DNA from: Pseudomonas sp. NFIX28
Lineage (GTDB): Bacteria; Pseudomonadota; Gammaproteobacteria; Pseudomonadales; Pseudomonadaceae
Direction of reading: 5' to 3'
Assembly: GCF_900107395.1 (NCBI RefSeq)
Contig: NZ_FNPW01000008.1
Location: 1 to 64,000, forward strand
Length of the DNA: 64,000 nt
Under the pieces are notes generated by a model, which was not told the DNA's origin, searched no databases, and worked only from the letters and a program-made list of their open reading frames with translations. The position numbers were made by a program, and so were the translations under genes. Positions 40,601 to 49,145 of the stretch are shown here, piece after piece. The first letter of the stretch is position 1. Each line of letters begins with the position of its first letter.

Positions 40601-40983
40601 CCCTGACCGGTGGCAGCGGCAGCGATACCTTCCAGTGGCAGCAAGGCAACAGCGGGCATGACCTGGTCACCGACTTCACGCCGGGCACCGACAAGCTCGA
40701 CCTGTCGCAGTTGCTGCAAGGCGAGAACGCCAGCGCCGCATCGCTGGATGACTACCTGCACTTCACCGTCAGCGGCAGCGGCCCGTCGCTGATCACCAGC
40801 ATCGATGTCAGCACGGCGGCGGGGGCCGCGCCGAGCCAGACCATCGACCTGGCCGGGGTCAACCTGGCGGCGCACTACGGGGTGACGCCGGGGGCGGGCG
40901 GGGTGATTGCGGGCGGTGCGGATACCGCGACCATCATCAACGGCATGCTCAACGACCATTCGTTGAAGGTCGATACCGTCTGA
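34609..40983 (+). CDS. lapA: LapA-like RTX adhesin with LapG-cleavable retention module
   Basis: 2124 residues, much shorter than the ~5000-residue LapA of P. fluorescens Pf0-1. Order: an N-terminal retention module (1-~125) with the LapG site T115-A-A-G118 (cut expected between the alanines); a short Gly/Ala linker; about 3.5 copies of a ~245-residue repeat (~185-1065); and a further Ig-like segment (~1065-1320). A von Willebrand A domain follows (~1322-1505), with MIDAS D1327-V-S-G-S and GGGTNYD. More Ig-like sequence leads to RTX nonapeptides (~1855-2010, GGPGNDLLDGGTGND) and a type I secretion tail ending SLKVDTV. It is exported by LapEBC, held in the LapE pore and released by LapG. GGAGG lies eight bases before the ATG. 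Confidence 0.92.
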   Translation: MARLIGVVSKVVGQVMAVAADGSRRVLVEGDRLFAGDQLVTGAEGAIAVRLQNGQELTLGRDSSLQLTPQLLAHQAPHVQTPEAVAPSDAQLSDVEQLQKAIAAGADPTQTGEATAAGAGATGGNAGALGGGHTFVLLEEVAGRVEPVIGFPTAGFNGIPEFVLERIADVPPTDDSDIVPPPAANNPVTLGGLSVANGELTLSEANLPQGSASNPAALVQNGTFSVSAPDGLLSLNVGGIAVVSGGVVAGFPQSIATALGNTLTITGFDPATGIVSYSYTLLGNDIHSAAEGANSLSEHFTVLVSDSNGDSSSNTLDINITDDVPQAFDDGNGIASENQLTLSGNVLTNDIQGADRVPGGPIVAGTFNGTYGTLVLAADGTYTYTLNISDADFRALRGGGSGTETFTYTLTDADGDSSTANLVLQVHNNDDPVVIRGLDLEGAEITVYEKHLAQGSSPDAGALTQNGTFTLSALDGLHSLTVGGLSLFSGGVAAGFPQSITTSLGNILTITGYDASTGVVSYSYTLAGTDTHLLGNGGHLLGENFAVSTTDIDGGGANGFLDINVIDDVPTAVDDSNGIASENQPTLTGNVLANDVQGADRVPGGPIVAGTFNGTYGTLVLAADGTYTYTLNISDADFQALQGNGSATETFTYTLTDADGDSSTANLVLAIHNTDDGVTLNGLDTDGGELAVYEKHLADGSSPDAGALTQSGTFSVTALDGLQTLTVGGINVVIGGVPAGFPQSMTTALGNILTITGYNAATGVISYSYTLTDNEAHPTANGANSLSEHFDVVATDVDGSTASGSLDVNVVDDLPMAVNDSNGVASESQLVLSGNVLANDVQGADRVPTGPVTPGTFAGTYGTLVLAADGTYTYTLNTADADFKALQGGGSGTETFAYTITDADGDPSTANLVLNVHNNNDCVTLHCLDIEGGELRVYEKHLSDGTSPNAPALTQSGFFLVNAPDGLHTLTVGGINVVTGGVAASFPQSILTALGNVLTVTGYDANLGVVAYSYTLLDNENHPTGLGANSIAEHFNVFASDGDGSSASGVLDVNIVDDLPTAHPDVAMADEGTTISGNVLGNDIGGADGPAITGAVVGVRAGSDTSTSAIGGLNTTINGLYGTLTLDAFGNATYHSYPNSVTAHDSQDVFVYTVRDVDGDESTTTITIQICDTELRAVNDEDVTVFEKALDLNQDGQDLAAGTVTGSDPGHTGETATGTLVGSVIGGSGAITYTLVGSATGTYGQILLNADGTYRYTLTSAPKTLPNANDGPNVLSESFTYRATDALGNTTTSTIQIAIVDDVPKAVASERAVTAQEVDSNLLLVIDVSGSMADPSGVAGLSRLELAKQAISALLDKYADMGDVKVQIVTFSSSATDKTPIWVDVATAKSIIASLTAGGGTNYDAAVAAAKLAFATSGQLSGAQNVGYFFSDGKPNDGQEIGTADETAWKAFLDANGIKNYAIGLGSGVSNSNLDPLAYDGSAHLDTNAVVVTDLNQLDSVLAGTVQGTPVTGSLLGEGGSFGADGGFIKSLVVDGTTYTYDPSGNGNQGALGFSGGVNHGTFNTLDNSLSIATSNGGTLVVKLDTGDYTYTSQNVDSVVLTETIGFTVSDNDGDLASSTLVIKVNPNVPPVAVDDHIITNILAGTIVVPADALLANDSDADGDPLTAAPTSFNTGWLSPGSDFTAASLQTIAFTGGTSQTLSVARASFNANTLAMTAVVVVSGLLGSINNGNDNDEDVISVSLKQGETLTLDHNVVAGRVGMEYAFNGGAYTAIADGGSFTAGADGIYQIHLINLPNPSGSNANGSQNYLLTMTVDYTGAQDSMPDYHGTYTASDNHGGSDSAAVSISYQSGHTLTGTAGDDVLLAGSGDTVINAGDGNDVLVAGSGNNTLHGDAGNDLLFGGPGNDLLDGGTGNDTASYAHASAGVTVDLALLGAQDTGGAGTDLLTAIENLAGSNYNDILSGNNNANIITGGLGNDVLNGGGGDDLLIGGMGNNTLTGGSGSDTFQWQQGNSGHDLVTDFTPGTDKLDLSQLLQGENASAASLDDYLHFTVSGSGPSLITSIDVSTAAGAAPSQTIDLAGVNLAAHYGVTPGAGGVIAGGADTATIINGMLNDHSLKVDTV
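34951..34962 (+). other. LapG cleavage site (TAAG) codons
   Basis: Encodes T115-A116-A117-G118 between the retention fold and the extracellular region. LapG-type proteases cut the dialanine in TAAG/PAAG/AAAG motifs at this place in LapA-like adhesins. Confidence 0.8.
35160..37795 (+). repeat. ~735-bp direct repeats in lapA
   Basis: Units start near 35160, 35895, 36627 and 37363; the fourth is partial. Each encodes a conserved ~245-residue block: 'VTLGGL...GELTVYEKHL..GSSPDAGALTQ', then 'LTVGG', 'GFPQS', 'YSYTL', then 'SENQLTLSGNVL.NDVQGADRVPGG' and 'YGTLVLAADGTYTYTLN'. Parts of units 1 and 2 (around 35676-35795 and 36411-36530) are nearly identical at the DNA level, which implies recent duplication or gene conversion. 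Confidence 0.85.
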
Positions 40984-40996
40984 GCCTGGCAAGGCA

Positions 40997-41025
40997 TGGC
41001 GCCAGCCTCGGCTGGGGGTGGCGCC
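40997..41025. terminator. Hairpin between convergent lapA and lapD
   Basis: TGGCGCCA (40997-41004) and TGGCGCC (41019-41025) with GCC/GGC pairing between can form a GC-rich hairpin in the 60-bp gap between the converging genes. No T run is present, so its role as a terminator is uncertain. Confidence 0.35.
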
Positions 41026-41043
41026 GAACGGCCGGATGAGTGC

Positions 41044-42984
41044 CTACATCGGTTCCGGTGGGCCGATCAGCCGCCCCATGACCCCGAACAACCCCAGGGC
41101 CTTGAGGGTGTCCAGTTCGCCCTGGGTTTCGACCCGTTCGGCGATCAGCGGCAGGTCGATGCTGTGGGTGGCGCGAAAGACCGCTTCGATGAACAGCTGC
41201 TTGTCGGTTTGCCGGTCGATGTCGCGGATGTAGCTGCCGTCGACTTTCAAATAGGCCAGGCCCAGGTGGGCGAGGTTGCCGATCTGGCTGAAGTTGCCGC
41301 CGAAGTGCTGCAGGCCGATCCGGTAGCCGCTGTCGCGCAGGCTCTGGCTCAATTGCTGCAACTCGCTGGCCGAGGGTAGTTGGCGTTCGTCGATTTCCAG
41401 GGTCAGGAGCCTCGCCAGGTCGGGCAGGGCCTTGAGCTGGGCGAGAATCTGCTGCAACGCCTCGGGGTCGCGCAGGGTGCTGCCGGACAGGCTCAGGGCC
41501 AGCGGCCAGGCATGTTCGAGCAGGTAATCCAGGGTGTGCTCGAGCATGGCCAGGTCGAAACGCGCCGACCAGCCCAGGCGCTCGATCCACGGCAGGAAGT
41601 GCCCGGCGGCAATGGCTTCGCCCTGCGGGTCGAGCAAGCGCGCCAGGACTTTGTGATGCAGCACTTCGCTGGTGTCGGCGCAACGCACCACCGGCTGGAA
41701 ATACAGCTTCAACTTGCCGTTGCTCAGGGCATCGTCGATCCAGGCGCGCCAGTCATGCTGCGGCTGGCTGGGGCCCGCGGCGAAGTCCTGCAGCAACGCC
41801 CAGGGGCGCTCGGGATGCTGCTGGGCCTGCGCCAGCGCCTGATCCAGGCGCAGCCATACGCCGGCCAGCGAGTCGCCGGCCTGGTAGGCGACTATGCCCA
41901 GGTGCGCCACCGGCGTGCAGTCGCTGGCCCCGGTCAGGCGCAGGTTCTCCAGGGTGGCGCTGATCTCCATGGCCAGGCGCTCGGCGCTGCGGCTGTCCAG
42001 GCCCGGGGTGAGCAGGCTGAACTCGCCGCCGCGATTGCGCGCCGCCAGCCAGTGGCGGCGGTCGTTCTGGGTGCTGATGCGCTTGAGCAGGTCGCCGATA
42101 TTCTTGATCAAGGCATCGGTGCGCTGGCCGCCCAGGCGCTGGTTGAGGCCGCTGAGGTCGTTGACCCGCAGCATCAGCAGGTAGCCGTCGCCGTTCTGCT
42201 CGTTGAGCAGCAACAGGTCGTTGAGCTGTTCATCCAGCAGGCGCCGGTTGGCCAGGCCGGTCAGGCTGTCCTGGTAGGACTCGGCCCGCAGCTTCTCGCT
42301 GCGCGCGGACTCTTCGGCGAACAGGCCCTTGAGCTTTTCCACCATCTGGTTCATGGCCAGGACCACCCGCTTGAGTTCGGGTGTGCGTGGCACCGTCGGC
42401 AGGCTGAGGAATTCACGCTGGCTGATGGCCTCGGCCTGCTTGGCCATGGCGTCCAGCGGCCGCAGCTGGCGCCGCAGCAGCCAGCCACCGAACACCGCGC
42501 TGAGCAGGCCGCAGACCAGCAGCCAGAGCAGGCCGCCGAGGCTGCTGTCCCAGAGCCTGGCCAGGGCGAACTGCGGGTTGCTCAGCACCTCCACCCGCGC
42601 CACCTGTTCCCAGCCGCGCATCACCAGGGCGTCGCCGCCTTGCGGGGGCAGGTTCACCAGCCTGACGAACCACTCGGGGACGCCCTCGACGCTGGCCGGC
42701 GCCGAACGCTCCAGCAGAATGCCCTCGTCTTCGATGCTCACCACCCGGATGCTGTTGTAGTAACCGCTGTCGAAAATCGAGCTGACCATCAGTTCCATCA
42801 TCGCCGGGTCGTCGACCTGGCTGGTCAGGGACAGGCCCAGGGCGGTGGCTGCATCCTGGGCGTGGGAGCGAAGCTGGCCGAGCATCTGCTCGCGAGAACT
42901 TTCCAGGCTGACAACGAAGCTGCCGCTGAAGGCCACCAGCAAGAACAGGCAGATGGCGATAAACAGTTGCTTGAGTAGCGACAT
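41044..42984 (-). CDS. lapD: LapD, inside-out c-di-GMP receptor
   Basis: A 646-residue membrane protein. TM1 (residues ~5-25), then a periplasmic output domain (~26-150) with W125, the residue that contacts LapG in P. fluorescens LapD. TM2 (~150-170), a HAMP segment (~172-225), a degenerate GGDEF domain (R318-G-G-E-F322) and a degenerate EAL domain (K445-V-L-A-R in place of EALLR) follow. Neither domain should be catalytic; the EAL domain binds c-di-GMP. When occupied, LapD sequesters LapG and the adhesin stays on the surface. It lies 19 bp after lapG in the same leftward operon. Confidence 0.93.
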   Translation of the reverse strand: MSLLKQLFIAICLFLLVAFSGSFVVSLESSREQMLGQLRSHAQDAATALGLSLTSQVDDPAMMELMVSSIFDSGYYNSIRVVSIEDEGILLERSAPASVEGVPEWFVRLVNLPPQGGDALVMRGWEQVARVEVLSNPQFALARLWDSSLGGLLWLLVCGLLSAVFGGWLLRRQLRPLDAMAKQAEAISQREFLSLPTVPRTPELKRVVLAMNQMVEKLKGLFAEESARSEKLRAESYQDSLTGLANRRLLDEQLNDLLLLNEQNGDGYLLMLRVNDLSGLNQRLGGQRTDALIKNIGDLLKRISTQNDRRHWLAARNRGGEFSLLTPGLDSRSAERLAMEISATLENLRLTGASDCTPVAHLGIVAYQAGDSLAGVWLRLDQALAQAQQHPERPWALLQDFAAGPSQPQHDWRAWIDDALSNGKLKLYFQPVVRCADTSEVLHHKVLARLLDPQGEAIAAGHFLPWIERLGWSARFDLAMLEHTLDYLLEHAWPLALSLSGSTLRDPEALQQILAQLKALPDLARLLTLEIDERQLPSASELQQLSQSLRDSGYRIGLQHFGGNFSQIGNLAHLGLAYLKVDGSYIRDIDRQTDKQLFIEAVFRATHSIDLPLIAERVETQGELDTLKALGLFGVMGRLIGPPEPM

Positions 42985-43003
42985 GCGGCACTCCCTTGTC
43001 GAA

Positions 43004-43711
43004 TCAGCCGTTGCCCACGGTAAAGCCCTCGGCCCGCATCTTTTTCAGTACGTCCTGCCAGCGCGAAAGTTTCTTCGGATCGATGCTGCGCGTGTCGCCG
43101 GCCGCCCCGGGCAGGTACAGCCCCTCGGCGTTGAAGGCGTATACCGGGTTCGGGTCCTGGCGCTGGGCGGCGGAACGAATGTCGCTGCTGAGGTTGTCCA
43201 GTATCAGCGGTCCGGCGCTGGGGCTGGGGTAATAGGCCAGGACCATGTGCGGTTGCTTGCCGCGCCTGGCCTTGACGTAGGTAAGGCGCAGTTTGTCGCT
43301 GGAAACCCCCAGGCTGCGCAGGCTGAAATACTTGGCCAGGGCATAGTCCTCGCAATCCCCGGCGCCCTTGAGCAGGGCCTCGATCGGCGTGGCCCAATAG
43401 TCGCGCTGCTGCCAGGTACGCAGGTCTTCCTTGAAGCTCAGGTGCTGGTTGAAGAAGCGGTTGATGGCATGCAGTTGCTCAAGCTCCGGTCGCCCGGTCA
43501 CGTCTTGCAGCAACTGGTTCCAGGCGACCAGACGCTCGCGGGCAGGGCCCAAAACGCGATGGCGATGCTCGAAGGTACTCAGCACAGAGACGAATTCCCA
43601 GTTCGCCCGCACATTGCCCGGGTCGGTCCATAGACAGATCAGCAGCAATGACCAGCCGGCCAGCCGAAGCCGGAGCAGTGTCCAGTCGAGGCGGGGCGAA
43701 CTTGCGGACAT
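43004..43711 (-). CDS. lapG: LapG, periplasmic cysteine protease of LapA
   Basis: A 235-residue DUF920/BTLCP transglutaminase-like protease with N-terminal export signal (residues ~13-35) and the Cys-His-Asp triad at C120 (GAGDCEDYALAK), H155 (PHMVLAYY) and D172 (LILDNLSSD). The acidic calcium-binding residues around DCED are present. It cleaves the TAAG site in the LapA N-terminus when LapD releases it at low c-di-GMP. First gene of the lapG-lapD pair. Confidence 0.92.
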   Translation of the reverse strand: MSASSPRLDWTLLRLRLAGWSLLLICLWTDPGNVRANWEFVSVLSTFEHRHRVLGPARERLVAWNQLLQDVTGRPELEQLHAINRFFNQHLSFKEDLRTWQQRDYWATPIEALLKGAGDCEDYALAKYFSLRSLGVSSDKLRLTYVKARRGKQPHMVLAYYPSPSAGPLILDNLSSDIRSAAQRQDPNPVYAFNAEGLYLPGAAGDTRSIDPKKLSRWQDVLKKMRAEGFTVGNG

Positions 43712-43828
43712 GGCAGGCTGCTCGAATGCAGGTGTGTGAAGTCTAGGCGGTATTTTTTGCGAGCATGGGCAATTGGTCGGGTCGCCATTCGAGGCGCGGG
43801 CGTGTCGCAGGGGAGGGGGCAGGCCCGC

Positions 43829-44230
43829 TCAGGGCTTGTGCAGAGTTTTCTGGCGCAGGATGTAGATCGTCACCAGCACCGCGCTGGTGAGCATGAAGCC
43901 TCGGGCCCAGAGCAGCGGCACCAAAAAGCAGGACAAACCGATGCTCAGCCACATCAGGCCGATGGCGTAGACCTTGCCTTTGAGCGGAATGCCGTGGCCG
44001 TCCAGATAATCGCGGATCCACGGGCCAAGCCGTGGATGATCCACCAGCCATTGATAGAAGCGCGGCGAACTGCGGGCAAAGCAGGCGGCGGCCAGCAGCA
44101 GGAAGGGCGTGGTGGGCAATACCGGGAGGAAGATGCCGGTCACCCCCAGCACTACGCTCAGCCAGCCGATGGCCAGCAGAACGTAGCGCAGGATCAGGGG
44201 GCGGTTGCCTATGGGCTTGGCCATAGGCAA
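43829..44230 (-). CDS. YbaN-type DUF454 inner-membrane protein
   Basis: A 133-residue protein with three to four membrane helices and the DUF454 motif GVTGIFLPVLPTTPFLLLAAACFARSSPRFYQWLVDHPRLGPWI. An in-frame ATG two codons later (44224, MAKPIGN) is an alternative start. Function unknown. It lies four bases after the YecA-family gene on the same strand, suggesting co-transcription. Confidence 0.85.
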   Translation of the reverse strand: MPMAKPIGNRPLILRYVLLAIGWLSVVLGVTGIFLPVLPTTPFLLLAAACFARSSPRFYQWLVDHPRLGPWIRDYLDGHGIPLKGKVYAIGLMWLSIGLSCFLVPLLWARGFMLTSAVLVTIYILRQKTLHKP

Positions 44231-44234
44231 GGGC

Positions 44235-44822
44235 TCAGTGGTGGCGGGGCTTGAGAATCGCCGGTTTCTCGTCCGGCGCGTTGCACAGCAAGTACAGCGC
44301 GGTCAGGGCCTCAGGGATCTGCACGATCATGTCGTCCATCAGGTTGGCATCGCTAGCGATGTCGGAGAACTCGGGCTGTTCGTCGAACAGGCCGGAACCG
44401 ACCATGATCGGCAGGAGCATCTCGCTGACTTCTTCCTCGGCGGTTTCGAACCAGGCCGCTTCGCGCAGGAATACGCCTTCCATGAAGCCGATGCACCAGC
44501 CACGCAGGTCGGAGTCGTCCGGCTCGTCGCCGAGGTCGAGGTCGCACGGCAGCTCGAACTCTTCATCGGAAGCCAGTTGGCGGGCGATGTGGGCCTTGAG
44601 GGCAATCAGGGTGGATTCGATCTCTTCGCGCTGGGTGTCGTCGCTGTAATGCGGCTCCTCGGCGAACAGGGCGTCGATCCATTCACGGTCGGGAACGCTT
44701 TCGGAACAGATGGACAGCGCAGTCAGGTAGCCATGGGCGGCCACGTAGTCCAGCGCCTCGTCATGCAGCTCATCGGCGTCGAGGAAGGCTTGCAGGCGGG
44801 TTAATTGCTCAGCGAAGGACAT
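44235..44822 (-). CDS. YecA/UPF0149-family protein
   Basis: A 195-residue acidic helical protein starting MSFAEQLTRLQAFLDADELHDEALDYVAAHGYLTAL, the typical N-terminus of the UPF0149 family. LRGWCIGFMEGVFLREAAW lies in the middle. The family's optional C-terminal SEC-C zinc finger is absent. The start at 44822 is preceded by AAGG; a longer frame to 44951 adds a region without protein character. Function unclear. Confidence 0.82.
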   Translation of the reverse strand: MSFAEQLTRLQAFLDADELHDEALDYVAAHGYLTALSICSESVPDREWIDALFAEEPHYSDDTQREEIESTLIALKAHIARQLASDEEFELPCDLDLGDEPDDSDLRGWCIGFMEGVFLREAAWFETAEEEVSEMLLPIMVGSGLFDEQPEFSDIASDANLMDDMIVQIPEALTALYLLCNAPDEKPAILKPRHH

Positions 44823-45096
44823 TGAAGGACTACCTTGGGAATAAACGATGCTGAATTCTAGGCCTTCTTGAGCGCCCAGGCCAGCCGCAGCGCAGATTTG
44901 CGCGCTTCTAAAGGTTACCAGCGGTCCATTGTCGGCACCCTTCGCCGGCAAGTGCTCGGGTATACTTGCGCGTTTTGTGATGCCCGGCAGGCGTCATGAC
45001 GGTCCAGGAAAAGTCCGCTAACGGATTTGTCAGTGAAAACCGTGGTCTTTTCGGCCAGCCTGCGCACAGGGATTTCAGCGATTTTTGGAGTTTTTC

Positions 45097-47223
<2,127 letters not shown>

Positions 47224-47296
47224 ATCCCGCTGCGGCAAGATGTAACGATTCAGTTCATGGCAAACCTTGCCACTCGGCAACTGTCATGCTTAGCTG

Positions 47297-47309
47297 ACTA
47301 ATAATTAGT
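47297..47309. promoter_or_regulatory. Perfect 13-bp palindrome, candidate MarR operator
   Basis: ACTAATAATTAGT, a perfect palindrome 38 bp before the MarR-family ATG in an AT-rich gap. MarR regulators bind short AT-rich palindromes and often repress themselves, so autoregulation is likely. Confidence 0.5.
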
Positions 47310-47347
47310 TTTTCTTAATTTTCAGTCTACTAACTCATGAGTTGTTT

Positions 47348-47782
47348 ATGCCGTTAACCGATCAACACCGTTTTGGCATGCAGTTGGCGCAGATGTCCCG
47401 AGGCTGGCGCGCCGAGCTGGATCGCCGTTTGGCCGGACTTGGCCTGTCTCAGGCCCGCTGGCTGGTGCTGCTGCATCTCGCCCGTTTTGATGAAGCCCCA
47501 ACCCAACGTGAACTTGCCCAGAGTGTCGGCGTCGAAGGACCGACCCTGGCGCGGCTGCTCGACAGCCTGGAAACCCAGGGGCTGGTGCAACGGCAGTCGG
47601 TGGTCGAGGATCGCCGGGCGAAGAAGATCGTTCTGTGCGCTCCGGCGCTGCCCTTGATCGAACAGATCGAAACCATCGCCACCGCCTTGCGCCGTGAGTT
47701 GTTCGTCGGTGTCGATGAAGAAGATATGCGGGTCTGCATGCGGGTTCACGCGCATATCCTGGCCAATCTGGAAAAGTCTTGA
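47348..47782 (+). CDS. MarR/SlyA-family transcriptional regulator
   Basis: A 144-residue winged-helix regulator: dimerisation helices at both ends, recognition region TQRELAQSVGVEGPTLARLLDSLE and wing VQRQSVVEDRRAKKIVLC. The N-terminus (QLAQMSRGWRAELDRRLAGLGLSQARWLVLLHL) is SlyA-like. The start at 47348 is favoured over a TTG two codons earlier. The ribosome-binding site is weak, so it is probably lowly expressed. Targets are unknown; the upstream palindrome suggests self-regulation, and the adjacent fimV-like gene is another candidate. Confidence 0.88.
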   Translation: MPLTDQHRFGMQLAQMSRGWRAELDRRLAGLGLSQARWLVLLHLARFDEAPTQRELAQSVGVEGPTLARLLDSLETQGLVQRQSVVEDRRAKKIVLCAPALPLIEQIETIATALRRELFVGVDEEDMRVCMRVHAHILANLEKS

Positions 47783-47912
47783 GGCATAACTAACGCCGCG
47801 GATTTTTGAGCTGGCGACACCGGCCGACTATAAGAATTACCAGGTCCACAGCGGCATGCGCAGCCAGCGTATCGCCGCTGTGGTCGTTTTCGGTCGCGAC
47901 AAAAGGGTGCTC

Positions 47913-49145
47913 ATGTTCCAGAGTCTGCTGGCCGCTTTGCGCGGCTCCGTCGGGTCGTCTTGCGTAGCGAGACGTCATTCCTGGCTCCTTCTACCGGTAT
48001 TGGCGATCTCGTATTCGCCTCTCGCCTCGGCGGTGGGCCTGGGCCAAATCACCGTGCATTCGGCGCTCAACCAGCCACTGGAGGCGGAGATCGCCCTGGT
48101 GCAGGCGCAAGGTTTGGGGGAGGGCGAGTTGTCGGTCGGCCTGGCGACGGCTGGCGAGTTCAAGCAGGCCGGTGTGGAGCGCTTGCCGTTTCTCGAAGAC
48201 TTGCGTTTTATCCCGGTCCTGCAGGGGGAACGCAGGGTGATCCGGGTGGTGTCGAGCAAGCCGGTGAACGAGCCTTTCCTGGATTTCTTGTTGCAGGTGA
48301 ACCAGGCCAATGGCCGACAGCTGCGCGAATACACGCTGCTGATCGATCCTCCGGGAAGCCCCGAAATAACGCCGGCCCCGGCACCGATCGGGGAGCCTGC
48401 GAAACCTGGGCCGGCGATGGCTACCCAGGCTCCGCCCGCGGCTGCCAAGGCGGCTGATCCCATGGCCGGACAATTGGCGCAGGCCATGCAGGCCAGCCAG
48501 CAGTTGCAGAACCAGGTGCAAGAGCTGCAAGGCACATTGCGGCTGCGCGACGAACAGTTGGCCCTGCAGCAGCAACAATTGCTGGCGCTGCAACGTCAGT
48601 TGGCCGAGGTCCAGCGCAAGCCTGCTGCTAATCCCGTCCCGGCTCAAGCCGCCGCACCCGCACAGCCGACGTCCCGTCCAGCCGAACAGGCGCCAGAAAC
48701 CGCGGGCTCGAATCCCTGGCTGATGGTTGCAGCGCTGCTGCTGATGGCCCTGCTGATACTGCTGGTGGTGCGCCGCCGTCGTCAGTCCGCAGGCTTGCCA
48801 GGTAGGCAAGTGCCCGCCGAGCCTCGGCCAACGCAAACGCTGGCCAGCGCTGTGGCCGCGGTGGCTGCCCAGGAGCCGTTCAGGTCAGCGGCCGCTGCGG
48901 TCCCGGTACCGCCCATGCCCATGGTCGAGGAGCGCTTGGCCGATCATGAGCCATCGATCGATGTCGACTGGGACCTGATCGCGCCTGGCGAGCCTTCCAG
49001 CACGCCGGCGCCTGCCGCTGCCGTTCCGGCGCCGTTCAATGCCGACTCGATCGTCTGGCGCCTGGAGGAACCTGACGAGCCGGGCTCCAGCGCCCAGGCC
49101 GAGGCGGAGACTGAGACTCAGAAGGTCTGGCCCAGGTTGAGGTAA
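47913..49145 (+). CDS. FimV N-terminal-domain membrane protein
   Basis: A 410-residue protein with an N-terminal signal peptide, then a FimV N-terminal domain (LGQITVHSALNQPLEAEIALVQAQ..., RFIPVLQGERRVIRVVSSKPVNEPFLDFLLQVN..., REYTLLIDP). An Ala/Pro linker, a coiled coil (QLAQAMQASQQLQNQVQELQ to QLAEVQ), one transmembrane helix (~residues 272-290) and an acidic cytoplasmic tail follow. No LysM motif or C-terminal TPR is seen, unlike full FimV. AAGGG lies seven bases before the ATG at 47913. It corresponds to PA3340, beside plpD. Its last 28 bp overlap the convergent plpD. Confidence 0.78.
   Translation: MFQSLLAALRGSVGSSCVARRHSWLLLPVLAISYSPLASAVGLGQITVHSALNQPLEAEIALVQAQGLGEGELSVGLATAGEFKQAGVERLPFLEDLRFIPVLQGERRVIRVVSSKPVNEPFLDFLLQVNQANGRQLREYTLLIDPPGSPEITPAPAPIGEPAKPGPAMATQAPPAAAKAADPMAGQLAQAMQASQQLQNQVQELQGTLRLRDEQLALQQQQLLALQRQLAEVQRKPAANPVPAQAAAPAQPTSRPAEQAPETAGSNPWLMVAALLLMALLILLVVRRRRQSAGLPGRQVPAEPRPTQTLASAVAAVAAQEPFRSAAAAVPVPPMPMVEERLADHEPSIDVDWDLIAPGEPSSTPAPAAAVPAPFNADSIVWRLEEPDEPGSSAQAEAETETQKVWPRLR

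Noticed and set aside
34618..40992. A 2124-codon open frame antisense to lapA
   Set aside because: It mirrors the adhesin codon by codon because of GC-biased third positions and repetitive sequence. It has no RBS and its product is low-complexity; the sense frame has domains, motifs and a Shine-Dalgarno.
44961..44966. TATACT upstream of recQ as a promoter
   Set aside because: A good -10 hexamer, but no -35 at 16-18 bp; insufficient for a promoter call.
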